NCBI GenBank assembly: GCA_002719615.1
Contig: PBHZ01000018.1
Location: forward strand, 49,940-90,388
DNA: 40,449 nucleotides
Reading direction: 5' to 3'
DNA from: Methanobacteriota archaeon
Lineage (GTDB): Archaea > Thermoplasmatota > Poseidoniia > Poseidoniales > Thalassarchaeaceae
Shown: positions 9,180-17,327 of the stretch, one piece after another
Layout of the letters: each line of letters begins with the position of its first letter
Position numbering within the stretch: position 1 is the stretch's first letter
Program-made: the position numbers and the translations under genes
Notes under the pieces: model-generated
Told to the model about the DNA's origin: nothing
The model's input: only the letters and a program-made list of their open reading frames with translations
Databases searched by the model: none

Positions 9180-9566
9180 ATGTTTTGTCCAATATGTGGT
9201 GCACTTTCATTTCCTGATTCAAAGAATAATATCAAATGCCCGGACTATAAATGTGGATATGAAGGACCATTATCTGGGCCTGATGGTAAAGGAGGTAAAT
9301 TCATTGATCCAATGTCGGGGGAAGAAATTGACTTAACAAATGCAACTGCAAAAAATGCAACTAAATCACTCAAACATTTGACTGAAGTAGTTGAAGAAGA
9401 AGTAGCAAGGGGAACTTTGAGAATAGGGGATTATATATGCCCTAACCCCAAATGTCAGAAAAATAGAGTATATGTATGGATGCAACAAACGAGATCCTCG
9501 GATGAGCCTGAAACTAAAATGTGTACTTGTGAAAGCTGTGGTAAAAAATGGCGTGAATATCAGTGA
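9180..9566 (+). CDS. tfs: Transcription elongation/cleavage factor S (TFIIS/Rpb9-like)
   Basis: Archaeal TFS rescues backtracked RNA polymerase by stimulating transcript cleavage. The N-terminal zinc ribbon is MFCPICGAL...CPDYKCGYEG. The C-terminal ribbon is CPNPKCQKNRVYVWMQQTRSSDEPETKMCTCESCGKKWREY, and it keeps the Asp-Glu pair (SDEPET) that acts in the polymerase active site, so it should be an active cleavage factor. At 128 aa it is a little longer than usual (about 105-115) because of the linker. AAGGAG lies at 9163-9168 and a TATA-like GATATATGG around 9141. PCNA follows 68 bp downstream, and the two may be co-transcribed. Confidence 0.93.
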   Translation: MFCPICGALSFPDSKNNIKCPDYKCGYEGPLSGPDGKGGKFIDPMSGEEIDLTNATAKNATKSLKHLTEVVEEEVARGTLRIGDYICPNPKCQKNRVYVWMQQTRSSDEPETKMCTCESCGKKWREYQ

Positions 9567-9634
9567 CTTTTTTATTAAAATATTACGAACCATCAATAAC
9601 CTCCTACTACGACGTCATAAAGTAAGGTGCTATC

Positions 9635-10384
9635 ATGCTAAGAGTAACTGCTAAACAACAACTAATGAGAGAGATTATTGAACTTCTCTCAGTTTTGACC
9701 GAAGAAGCAAAGCTATTATGGAACGAGAAAGGGTTGCATGTAACAGTAGTGGACGGTTCTCATGTTGCTCTTCTTTCTGCTACTATTGCCGATGAATGCT
9801 TTGAAACATACGAGGTAGAGAAAGTAGAAATAGGATTAGAATTAGGCAAAATGCGTGATTTATTAACTCTAGCCGGCCCCAATGATTTGATAGAACTAGA
9901 TTATGATGAATCAGTAGGGGCAATAAACGTCAGAGTAGGAGAGGTACATAGAATACTCAGAGGAATAGATCCAGCGACTATGAATAATCCCAACATCCCC
10001 AATTTAGAATTCAATCACAAAGCTACTGTCGGCTCGGATAGACTTTCGAGATCGTTGAGGGCTGCTAAGTTCGTTGGAGAGATAGTAGATTTAAGTCTAG
10101 AAAAAACCCATTTGACAGTCTCAATAACAGTAGAAGCTGGAGAAGGGGTAAATGTTCGCTTCGAGTCTGGAGAATTAAGTGAATTAGTATGTCCTTCTCC
10201 TACTCAATCTTCATATTCTTTACAGTTTTTAGATCCGCTTACGAGGAAATTAGCTAGTGGGCTGACCGAGAATATATCTTTGGAATTTCAAGAAAAATAT
10301 CCACTTAGGCTGACATGGAATAGCAATCAAGGCGGTGCAAGTTGGACGTATTTCTTGGCTCCTAGAGTTACCAATGACCCGTGA
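9635..10384 (+). CDS. pcn: DNA polymerase sliding clamp (PCNA)
   Basis: A ring-forming processivity factor for DNA polymerases, ligase and other replication and repair proteins. The 249 residues show the two-fold repeated clamp fold: LLSVLTEEAKLLWNEKGLHVTVVDGSHVALLSATI is a standard first-domain stretch (the helix and strand before the DSSHVAL-type motif), followed by LELGKMRDLLTLAGPNDLIELDYD. The second domain contains ISLEFQEKYPLRLTWNSNQGGASWTYFLAPRV, the usual C-terminal sheet. A TAAGGTG precedes the ATG. Finding it next to TFS suggests a small information-processing operon. Confidence 0.94.
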   Translation: MLRVTAKQQLMREIIELLSVLTEEAKLLWNEKGLHVTVVDGSHVALLSATIADECFETYEVEKVEIGLELGKMRDLLTLAGPNDLIELDYDESVGAINVRVGEVHRILRGIDPATMNNPNIPNLEFNHKATVGSDRLSRSLRAAKFVGEIVDLSLEKTHLTVSITVEAGEGVNVRFESGELSELVCPSPTQSSYSLQFLDPLTRKLASGLTENISLEFQEKYPLRLTWNSNQGGASWTYFLAPRVTNDP

Positions 10385-10392
10385 ACTCATGA

Positions 10393-11502
10393 ATGATAAC
10401 GCCGTGCCAATCAAATATGGACTACACTACTTGTGTCATTATTCCTAGCGTAAGGAATCATGAGGAATTAGACATTGTACTTAAATGCCTGAAAAAACAG
10501 ACATATGAGGGGCAAATAGAAACAGTAGTTGTCGGCCCGACAAATGACCCTGGACAAGATGTCTGTCTAGAGAATAATATAAGATTCATAGATGATGAAG
10601 GTTCAAGAACTAGAGCAGATGCATGTAACATAGCAATCAAATCTACAACTTCAGATTTGATACTATTCACAGATGATGATGTAATTGTACCAAAAGATTG
10701 GGTAAAGAAATTAGTCTCATGGTTTGAAAATGAAGAAGTCAGCGGAGTAGGAGGTCCTAATTTTGCCCCAGTTGATGAATCAACAATGTGGCAACAAGTA
10801 ATTGATGTCGCATTCTGTAGCACAATATTCACTGCCGGAACTAATTACGGTAAAGTAGGTAAGAAAGAACTAGATGAAGTTAGCCAACTTCCTGGGGTTA
10901 ATTGCGCATACAGGCGCTCAGTTCTAGAAGAAGTGGGAGGTTTTGATGAAGGCGCCATTGGAGCAGAAGATGTAATGCTTGATTACAGAATAAGGTTAAC
11001 AGGAAAGAAATTGTGGACTGATAGAACTGCTATAATGTGGCATCGAAGAAGAGACCTATCAAGAGTTAAGAAACAAATTAGAAATTATGGACTAGTGAGA
11101 ACTTTGGCTAGTCACCAATATCCTGAATTAAGAGCACCTACGCATACAGCAGTTGCATTTTTTCCTCCAATAGTTTTGGCAGCATTTGGATTTTTTTTCT
11201 GGGGTCTAGTAAATGGAGGAATAGCGTGGCCTGATTTTTGGGATATCCGATTGTCGACAGTACCTATGGGGCTTCCGAGATTAGGAGTTCATACACTACC
11301 GACACTCATTCTGTTGTACAATCTATTAGCTTGGTATGGATCTTGGAAGGGAAACTCCCCAAGTAAAACCAAGAAAACTATCTTTTTGTCTTCAATAGCA
11401 ACTTACACATTACATTGGAACTATGGAATGGGAGTATTAACCGGCTGGATTAGAATATTAAGAGGGAAATCAGGCCTTCAGATAGATGATAGATCACGTT
11501 AA
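10393..11502 (+). CDS. Family 2 glycosyltransferase with C-terminal membrane helices
   Basis: A GT-A fold enzyme likely to transfer a sugar to a lipid, protein or surface glycan at the cytoplasmic membrane. CVIIPSVRNHEELDIVLKCLKKQTYEGQIETVVVG is the nucleotide-sugar-binding start. SDLILFTDDDVIVPKDW has the metal-binding Asp cluster, GGFDEGAIGAEDVMLDYRIR has the acceptor-side ED motif, and WHRRRD follows. After about residue 245 there are two to three hydrophobic segments (TAVAFFPPIVLAAFGFFFWGLV; HTLPTLILLYNLLAWYG). The ATG at 10393 is 8 bases after the PCNA stop; ATG 10417 (MDYTTCV) would also fit. The sugar and acceptor cannot be read from the sequence. Confidence 0.87.
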   Translation: MITPCQSNMDYTTCVIIPSVRNHEELDIVLKCLKKQTYEGQIETVVVGPTNDPGQDVCLENNIRFIDDEGSRTRADACNIAIKSTTSDLILFTDDDVIVPKDWVKKLVSWFENEEVSGVGGPNFAPVDESTMWQQVIDVAFCSTIFTAGTNYGKVGKKELDEVSQLPGVNCAYRRSVLEEVGGFDEGAIGAEDVMLDYRIRLTGKKLWTDRTAIMWHRRRDLSRVKKQIRNYGLVRTLASHQYPELRAPTHTAVAFFPPIVLAAFGFFFWGLVNGGIAWPDFWDIRLSTVPMGLPRLGVHTLPTLILLYNLLAWYGSWKGNSPSKTKKTIFLSSIATYTLHWNYGMGVLTGWIRILRGKSGLQIDDRSR

Positions 11503-12203
11503 ATTATTTTCATCTTACCGCAATTATTTCCAACCTTCCAAGATTTAGTCCTTGGTCTCCAAAATATAGCAGTAAATACTCCGATAAATAATCCGCCGAA
11601 TACTAAATTCAGCCAGCCTTCTGAAATATATCCCGTGCTTGCATTAAAATATGCCCAAACAAATGATGGAATGATACCAATAACTATTGAAATTAATAAC
11701 TCCTCAAATAATAACTTAGATTTATCAGGTGAAGAAGGTAACCTTGGAGCTAAAGTATTAAGATTTGTCTTTGGCCTTTTGACCAAGCGTAAATATTCAC
11801 ATTTCTCATCTTTAAGAATTGAATTGATTGAAGGTTTTCCAGAACTCCAAGACCGTGAAACTTTAATTAGCCAATCATCTTCTATGAATGGCCTCCCATC
11901 ACAATATTTTGACCAGTAAGAACTACGGATTCTATCAGATAATTCTTCAACTTCATTTTTTCCAGAGATCAGTTTCTTTTCCATTGCGAGAGCCCATTCT
12001 GATTCTGAGGCAACATAACAACCTTCTCCTTGTAAAGCTACATTTGCAATTTCATGATTAATCGGTAAAAAAGATATTTCAAAATTATAATCTATTTTAA
12101 CTTCATGCCTGGGTCCAATTCCTCCAAAAAGAACTGAGCGATTATCTGAACCGATGAACACTTTACCTGGTTCTACATCTACCCATTGAATTTCCAATCT
12201 CAC
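11499..12203 (-). CDS. Small membrane protein with a minimal FGE-sulfatase-like (SUMF1-type) domain
   Basis: The first ~145 residues resemble a shortened formylglycine-generating-enzyme/C-type-lectin-like domain. WVDVEPGKVFIGSD...GPRHEVKIDYNFEISFLPINHEIA matches the G.F.MGS...P.H.V....F.I...PVTN opening, SESEWALAMEKKL matches the EAEWEYA helix, and CEYLRLVKRP matches the closing GFRLVR. The usual central GNVWEW block is missing, so enzyme activity is unlikely. Two transmembrane segments follow (LLISIVIGIIPSFVWAYF; NLVFGGLFIGVFTAIFW). The start is GTG 12203; TAGGTGG, which includes the stop codon of the upstream ABC gene, acts as its ribosome site. It is co-transcribed with that exporter. Confidence 0.65.
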   Translation of the reverse strand: MRLEIQWVDVEPGKVFIGSDNRSVLFGGIGPRHEVKIDYNFEISFLPINHEIANVALQGEGCYVASESEWALAMEKKLISGKNEVEELSDRIRSSYWSKYCDGRPFIEDDWLIKVSRSWSSGKPSINSILKDEKCEYLRLVKRPKTNLNTLAPRLPSSPDKSKLLFEELLISIVIGIIPSFVWAYFNASTGYISEGWLNLVFGGLFIGVFTAIFWRPRTKSWKVGNNCGKMKII

Positions 12204-12208
12204 ACCAC

Positions 12209-14110
12209 CTAGGGTTCAATTTCTCCAGTTTGTATTGACCACTGAGAAGCATATACACTATCGTTTTCCAGTAATTCTCCATGCTTTCCTCTTTCTACAA
12301 TTGAACCATCAACCATTGATATTATTTCATCGGCATTTCTAATAGTAGCGAGTCTATGAGCTACTGCAATGGTAATTCTATTCTTCTTACCGTTGGAACC
12401 GTCAAAAAGGGACTGTTGTATCCTCTTTTCAGTTTCAGCATCTAATGCCGCACTTGCTTCATCTAAAATTAGAAGATCAGGATCATTCAATAGAGCCCTT
12501 GCCAGACTAATTCTAGCCCTCTGGCCGCCCGACAACATCACTCCTCTATCGCCAACCATTGATTCTAATCCATTTGTTAACTGAGAGATAAATTCCGATG
12601 CTCCTGCCATATCTAGAGCACTATGTATCTCTTCATCCGTAGATTCTCTCGCATAGGCAACATTTTCTTTAATAGTCCCGTAAAAAAGAAATGGGTCCTG
12701 AGACACAAAACCGATCTTAGATCTGACTGATTTTATTGAAAAATTATTGATATCAACGCCATTAATGAGAACTTGTCCGTTTTGTGGTTGATAGAATTTC
12801 TCTATTAACTTCAATATTGTACTCTTTCCAGCTCCAGTATGGCCCATAACTCCTAAAAATTCCCCAGATGAAATATCTATATTTATGTCGTTGAGAGCAT
12901 TAGACTCCGAAGATGGATAAGAGAAAAATACATTTTTGAATGATAGGCTGGTAATTGGCTCTTCAAGTGGCAATGCGTCCACCTTATCGTAAATTGAAGG
13001 TTTAAGATCTATGACTGCAAAAACTCGACGTGAAGCAGCCTCTCCTTTCTGTAGTTGATTCAGTAACATCCCTAGAATCCATAATGGCATAGTCATACGA
13101 GTAGATATCAATAAGAATGTAACAAATTGTCCAACACTTATTTGTCCAGAATTCATTAACCAACCTCCGGCTGAAACTAAGAGGCCGAATGATATTCCAG
13201 CTACTATGTGGAATCCAGGAATAAACCGATTTCTGATAAAGGCCGCTTGTATAGCTTGATCTCTATAATTACCACTCTGCCTCTCAATTCTATTTCTCTC
13301 AAAATCGCTGGCATTGTATGCTTGAACTACTGTTATGCCAGATAATACATTTTCCAATATAGCTACTATTCCGCCGGTACTTTCTCTTTGTTGACGGTAC
13401 TTTCTTTGCACTCTAGTGGAAAACCAGATGACCATAGGAACAATCATGAATAATGGTCCGAATAGAATCATACAAAGTGTAGGGGACATCCAGAAAAGAA
13501 TAAAAAAGGCAGCACTAAGAGTTGTGAATATCCTAATTATACTAGTAGTAGAATCTGAAATTATATCCTCTAATTGTGCGACGTCGGCAGATAAAACAGA
13601 CATCAAGTTACCAGTCTGCCTAGTTTCAAAGTATGATGCCTCCATATCCATCAAAGATTTTGTAGCATCCATCCGGATATCATGCTGAGCCTTGTAAGCT
13701 ATTGATTGCCAAAGTTGATTGCTTAATCCTTGAGTTATTGCAAGACAGACGAATGATGAGAAAATAAGTAAGCCAAAGCCAAGTTCTGTAGAATCAATTG
13801 GCCCTAAATTTGGTATTATATCTAGTGTAACAAAACTCTCAACTCTTGAGTCGGTAAATTGAGATTTATCAGGATTATAATAATCAGCAGCCATTCCTAT
13901 GGCAATCAAGGGAACAAGATCAAATATTCTGGCACCAATATTCGCTAGAAGGCCACCTATTGCTCTTTCCCAATATCTCGTAACATAAGGTAAAATTCTC
14001 CATATCTGCTTACCAACTATTTGCCTATCTTCACCAAGGTCAGATGCATCTTTACTTATCGATGATACTATGACGCCCTCGGCTGAGTCTGGAGAAATAC
14101 CGTTCGACAT
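12209..14110 (-). CDS. ABC exporter, fused permease and ATPase (MsbA/MDR-like)
   Basis: A half-transporter with an N-terminal six-helix type IV exporter domain (residues ~35-350) and a C-terminal nucleotide-binding domain. Walker A is GHTGAGKSTIL, the signature LSGGQRARISLARALL, Walker B LLILDEASAALD with the catalytic Glu, and the H-loop AVAHRLATI. All ATPase residues are intact, so a homodimer could be fully active. The coupling region HDIRMDATKSLMDMEASYFETRQTGNLMS is typical of lipid or drug exporters. At 633 aa it has normal length. The substrate is unknown. It lies 56 bp downstream of tRNA-Gly and shares an operon with the FGE-like membrane protein. Confidence 0.94.
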   Translation of the reverse strand: MSNGISPDSAEGVIVSSISKDASDLGEDRQIVGKQIWRILPYVTRYWERAIGGLLANIGARIFDLVPLIAIGMAADYYNPDKSQFTDSRVESFVTLDIIPNLGPIDSTELGFGLLIFSSFVCLAITQGLSNQLWQSIAYKAQHDIRMDATKSLMDMEASYFETRQTGNLMSVLSADVAQLEDIISDSTTSIIRIFTTLSAAFFILFWMSPTLCMILFGPLFMIVPMVIWFSTRVQRKYRQQRESTGGIVAILENVLSGITVVQAYNASDFERNRIERQSGNYRDQAIQAAFIRNRFIPGFHIVAGISFGLLVSAGGWLMNSGQISVGQFVTFLLISTRMTMPLWILGMLLNQLQKGEAASRRVFAVIDLKPSIYDKVDALPLEEPITSLSFKNVFFSYPSSESNALNDINIDISSGEFLGVMGHTGAGKSTILKLIEKFYQPQNGQVLINGVDINNFSIKSVRSKIGFVSQDPFLFYGTIKENVAYARESTDEEIHSALDMAGASEFISQLTNGLESMVGDRGVMLSGGQRARISLARALLNDPDLLILDEASAALDAETEKRIQQSLFDGSNGKKNRITIAVAHRLATIRNADEIISMVDGSIVERGKHGELLENDSVYASQWSIQTGEIEP

Positions 14111-14166
14111 ATTCTTTCGGAAGGACAGAAGCGTTTCAATATGTGGTAATGATATCCTGCTAATAT

Positions 14167-14241
14167 TGGTGCGCCCGCCGGGATTTGAACCCAGGACATG
14201 AGGTTGGAAACCTCAGGTGATAACCCCTTCACCACAGGCGC
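14167..14241 (-). tRNA. tRNA-Gly (anticodon TCC)
   Basis: Read on the minus strand, GCGCCTG at the 5' end pairs with CGGGCGC at the 3' end (one G-U). The D-stem GTGA/TCAC, anticodon stem TGAGG/CCTCA and T-stem CTGGG/CCCGG all close. The seven-base anticodon loop is TTTCCAA, giving anticodon TCC, which reads GGA codons. The T-loop is TTCAAAT. A discriminator A is followed directly by an encoded CCA. No intron is visible. Confidence 0.93.
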
Positions 14242-14320
14242 GATATGACACCGAGGACATGACCTTACAAAATCAATTCGGTCACATTTATTCAAATGCT
14301 AAAGCCATCTCGGTATATCA

Positions 14321-14533
14321 ATGATGATTAGGCAAAGAGTAGGAATTTTATTGATGATAATTTTTCTTCCTATTAATGGGCCTTTAATTAGGATGATTTT
14401 AGGAGAATTAAATATCCAAATGCCCATTGGAGATTTTTATTTCTTTGCTCTTTGTATACTAATTTTTGTAATCGGAGGATTCATGACCTTCACTCCAAAA
14501 TTAAAATTCGAATCTATTAATAAATCTCTTTAG
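14321..14533 (+). CDS. Small two-helix membrane protein, unknown function
   Basis: A 70-residue protein with two hydrophobic segments (VGILLMIIFLPINGPLIRMIL and FYFFALCILIFVIGGFMTF) and short basic ends. I do not recognise a family. The ATG at 14321 is followed by an in-frame ATG at 14324. There is no clear Shine-Dalgarno, but an AT-rich TTTATTC lies about 30 bp upstream. The end overlaps the end of the convergent TatD-like gene by 17 bp. It could be a chance ORF, but its composition is that of a real membrane protein. Confidence 0.5.
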   Translation: MMIRQRVGILLMIIFLPINGPLIRMILGELNIQMPIGDFYFFALCILIFVIGGFMTFTPKLKFESINKSL

Positions 14534-15401
14534 GCCATTTTGAATGAATATTTTTCATAAGACTAATTATTTCATTATCTGAATAATCTAATTCCCACAT
14601 TTTCCTACATAATTCTTGTGTTCTTTTTGGTACAGTTTTAGGGCCTAGAACTGCACCAGGCCTATTCAAATCATCCAAAAAATCAGTTTCCATGCCCCAA
14701 ATTGAATCTGATTTTTCTAATGTCTTAATTATTGTCTCAATACTTCCCCTGCCTACACTAATTGATGAACTAATTCCATTCGTAAAATTTGAGTCTAAAT
14801 TGGGGGGAGCAAAATGTCTTATCACTTTCTTTTTAACCATTTTTGACTTTTTACGTAATTCTTCTATCTCAGAATATGTTTTTTTACCATTATCTTCAAC
14901 GTGTAATTGAATACTCGCCCCTTCCTCTGCAGAATTTTCCATAATCTGTAATAATAATTCATTTGCCTTATTCCATGTTTGATTATTTACTGGATAATGA
15001 GGCCTTCCAACTTCTCCAAGGCAAACCGCGTCGCCATCAGAGATATATTCTAATGCCAAATTAACTGCTTCTAGGTGTAATTCAGTAGATCTTTCATAAC
15101 CCATGGTCTTAACTTGCTTTTCCCAAGAAACAGGGTGAGGGCCTAAAGTTATTACAACATCTATTTCAAATGTATTTCTGACCTCATTACCCATATTAAT
15201 TGTATTTAGATAAGCTATTTTATAATCTTCAATTTTTCTTGGAAGATTATTAAAATCAGGTTTATGAACCAAGTTGATCGCTGTACCGCCAACATTTACA
15301 AATTCATTAATTGCATCTAGATAGCGATTTTTCCTATCTAGATGTATATGTTGATCCATTATTTCTCCATGCCAAAAACCATCTTCTAACATCTTTCTCA
15401 A
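14517..15401 (-). CDS. TatD-related metal-dependent hydrolase (archaeal COG1099 type)
   Basis: A TIM-barrel amidohydrolase-like protein. Metal-ligand motifs occur in order: MDQHIHLD near residue 15, VITLGPHPVSW, AVCLGEVGRPHYPV, ASIQLHVEDNG, KKVIRHFAPP, and IWGMETDFLDDLNRPG. This pattern, with GEVGRPHYPV in place of the GEiGLD of bacterial TatD, is that of the archaeal TatD-related group. Its substrate is not established; DNase or phosphoesterase activity is only an inference from TatD. It overlaps the upstream TBP-like gene by four bases, so the two are probably translated together. Confidence 0.85.
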   Translation of the reverse strand: MRKMLEDGFWHGEIMDQHIHLDRKNRYLDAINEFVNVGGTAINLVHKPDFNNLPRKIEDYKIAYLNTINMGNEVRNTFEIDVVITLGPHPVSWEKQVKTMGYERSTELHLEAVNLALEYISDGDAVCLGEVGRPHYPVNNQTWNKANELLLQIMENSAEEGASIQLHVEDNGKKTYSEIEELRKKSKMVKKKVIRHFAPPNLDSNFTNGISSSISVGRGSIETIIKTLEKSDSIWGMETDFLDDLNRPGAVLGPKTVPKRTQELCRKMWELDYSDNEIISLMKNIHSKWPKEIY

Positions 15402-15925
15402 GCCAATGTTCCTTCTCTTTCAAGTAAATCTTTCCAATAACTTATCGCCAACTCAACCACTCTCCTTGATTTTTGTCCGAGGACAATTCCCTTACCGTTA
15501 CTGAATAATATTATTCGACATTCATGTCTTTTAGCATCTATTCTTAATGCATTAATATTATTATCTAGGATAACATCATTAAATCTGTCATTTGCCAATT
15601 CGAGTAAAACCGCCCTGCCCAATGAAAATTCTACTAATAATTCTCCTGTTTCAGATTTTATTCCTTCATCAGACATACCAATACTAAGAAGAAATCTTTG
15701 TGTAACTAATTTAGCAACCTCCAGTCTTGAGATATTATGAATAATTATTGATCCATTTTTATCTATAATTAATGTTGATTTTGGGTTTTCATTAACAATT
15801 ATCGAATATTCTCCATCCTTAATCCCTCCTGCTAAATTTACTGCATCTTCATGCTTGACAGGCTCAGAAGGTGTAAATCTGAAGGTTTGTGTTTGTACCT
15901 TTAAAAAGTTAGATTCTCCTTCCAT
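15398..15925 (-). CDS. Divergent TATA-binding-protein-like (TBP-fold) protein
   Basis: The 175 residues divide into two similar halves like the pseudo-symmetric TBP saddle. In the first, NPKSTLIIDKNGSIIIHNISRLEVAKLVTQRFL matches TBP's PK.A.LIF.SGK.V.TGAKS.E.A...V. In the second, RHECRIILFSNGKGIVLGQKSRRVVELAISYWKDLL matches PKVVLLLFGSGK.V.TGGKS.EDA...V. The DNA-intercalating Phe pairs of real TBP are not preserved in a recognisable way, so this is more likely a TBP relative than the main TBP. It lies between a TraB-like gene and the TatD-like gene on the minus strand, overlapping the latter by 4 bp. DNA binding is an inference. Confidence 0.6.
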   Translation of the reverse strand: MEGESNFLKVQTQTFRFTPSEPVKHEDAVNLAGGIKDGEYSIIVNENPKSTLIIDKNGSIIIHNISRLEVAKLVTQRFLLSIGMSDEGIKSETGELLVEFSLGRAVLLELANDRFNDVILDNNINALRIDAKRHECRIILFSNGKGIVLGQKSRRVVELAISYWKDLLEREGTLA

Positions 15926-15929
15926 CTTT

Positions 15930-16739
15930 TCATCCTCTTTCTATCTTTTCTACTCTAACACTTTTATTTAATGAATCATATAATTGTTCAAGGTACGCTT
16001 GGTGGACGGGTACTAATAATGTGACGTCGGAATCATTACTTTCATTTAGTCTTCTATCTCTTAAATCATGCAGCGCACCCTTTATTCTTGCTGCAAATCT
16101 TTGATCACGTTCTTCAATCAACTCTTCAGTAAGGACTCTTTGTTCTTCGATCCACCATGATGCACCAGCAGCTGCAGCGGCACCTAAATCCGAATTCACT
16201 TTTTCAGAAATCTCCACTTTTTTTGAAGCCTTTAGACGATTTTTTACGTATCTTCTAGATGTACTTATAGTCTTCAAAAGATTAATTAATTTTACTTGAT
16301 TATCTGCATATTTTGAATACCATGCTTCCCAGTTTTTATCAGTTATTTCTGGTATTATAGTATAAATCGGCTTCCCGCCAGTATTTTCAGCATGCTTCAA
16401 TAATCTAATTGGCTCAGGGTCTGGAATACTTGGGCCATTAACATCCAAATTCTGGATATCTCTTAACAGTAAACTCATAGCTCCCCCCGATGCCATAACA
16501 GCATCCACATTGATTCCTGGACTTTTAATTTCATCCTTATGTTCTTGTTTTAATATTGTTATATCATCTTTAGAATATAATAGTGCCAAACCATCCCATT
16601 TCTTATATCTTAGAGAATTAGGCATAACTACACATGGAAGGTGTGGCCAAATCACTATCTTTCCTCCTTCTGGATCTTGATAAATGAGAGATTCCCACTT
16701 CAGACAGGGCAGTTCCATAACTCTGCGAAGGGTTATCAT
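15930..16739 (-). CDS. Uncharacterised protein, possibly TraB/GumN-related
   Basis: I do not recognise this firmly. The C-terminal half (GAAAAAGASWWIEEQRVLTEELIEERDQRFAARIKGALHDLRDRR...VTLLVPVHQAYLEQL) resembles the part of TraB/PrgY-type proteins with ELI.ERD..MA..I followed by a strand and GAGHL; here GAGH is replaced by PVHQ. The N-terminal metal-binding motif of that family is not evident. The track start at 16889 would overlap the divergent thioesterase by 60 bp. The internal ATG at 16739 (MITLRRVMELP) removes the overlap and leaves a 90-bp divergent promoter region, so I use it (269 aa). The gene ends 4 bp before the TBP-like gene, in the same operon. Confidence 0.55.
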   Translation of the reverse strand: MITLRRVMELPCLKWESLIYQDPEGGKIVIWPHLPCVVMPNSLRYKKWDGLALLYSKDDITILKQEHKDEIKSPGINVDAVMASGGAMSLLLRDIQNLDVNGPSIPDPEPIRLLKHAENTGGKPIYTIIPEITDKNWEAWYSKYADNQVKLINLLKTISTSRRYVKNRLKASKKVEISEKVNSDLGAAAAAGASWWIEEQRVLTEELIEERDQRFAARIKGALHDLRDRRLNESNDSDVTLLVPVHQAYLEQLYDSLNKSVRVEKIERG

Positions 16740-16829
16740 GATACAACTATACCTATCAAAACACTCATAATTGACAAATTTAGATGTAGCATTCAAGGAT
16801 GATGACTTATCATCAGGGTTCGATAGTAC

Positions 16830-17279
16830 ATGGAGGCACCTTACTCTCTCGAACCCGTTGTAATCTTGAATGAAGTTTTTCCAGGTCATACTAATGCACT
16901 AAATACACTATTTGGAGGCCACTTAATTAGCATCATGGATACTAGTGCTGGAATGGTTGCTTCGAAATTTGCACATCGCGAATTTGTAACTATCTCAATA
17001 GACGCACTTAAATTCCGTAAGCCAGCATTCCAAGGCGATATTATTAGAACAACTGCCAAGGTTGTTTGGACTTCACCTCGTACTGCGGGGATACATGTTA
17101 CTTCTTGTCGAATGTCCAGGTCAGAGTGGGAAGGCGATGAAATTTGCTCTGGGTTCTTTTTTATGGTGGCTATTGATGAATCTATGAATCCAATAAATAT
17201 ACCCCAATTCGAACCAATATCAATTGAAGAGAAAGAATTATGGAATCAAGCCCAATCTGCCAGAGATGCTATGAAATAG
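16830..17279 (+). CDS. Hot-dog acyl-CoA thioesterase (YciA/BACH-like)
   Basis: It hydrolyses acyl-CoA to free acid and CoA. The sequence VFPGHTNALNTLFGGHLISIMDTSAGMVASKFAHREFVTISIDALKFRKPAFQGDIIRTTAKVVWTSPRTAGIHVTS is the classic hot-dog acyl-CoA hydrolase core: catalytic Asn and Asp around the GH..LFGG....D helix, then the SID...F..P...GD strand. The 149 aa fit one hot-dog domain. It is divergently transcribed from the TraB-like gene. Chain-length preference cannot be read off. Confidence 0.87.
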   Translation: MEAPYSLEPVVILNEVFPGHTNALNTLFGGHLISIMDTSAGMVASKFAHREFVTISIDALKFRKPAFQGDIIRTTAKVVWTSPRTAGIHVTSCRMSRSEWEGDEICSGFFFMVAIDESMNPINIPQFEPISIEEKELWNQAQSARDAMK

Positions 17280-17327
17280 GTTCATAATGACCATTCATTT
17301 CAACAACCTAATCATTGTCGGATTCTT

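Noticed and set aside
14068-14295. 75-aa minus ORF
   Set aside because: It runs through the tRNA-Gly gene and the start of the ABC exporter, so it is not a real gene.
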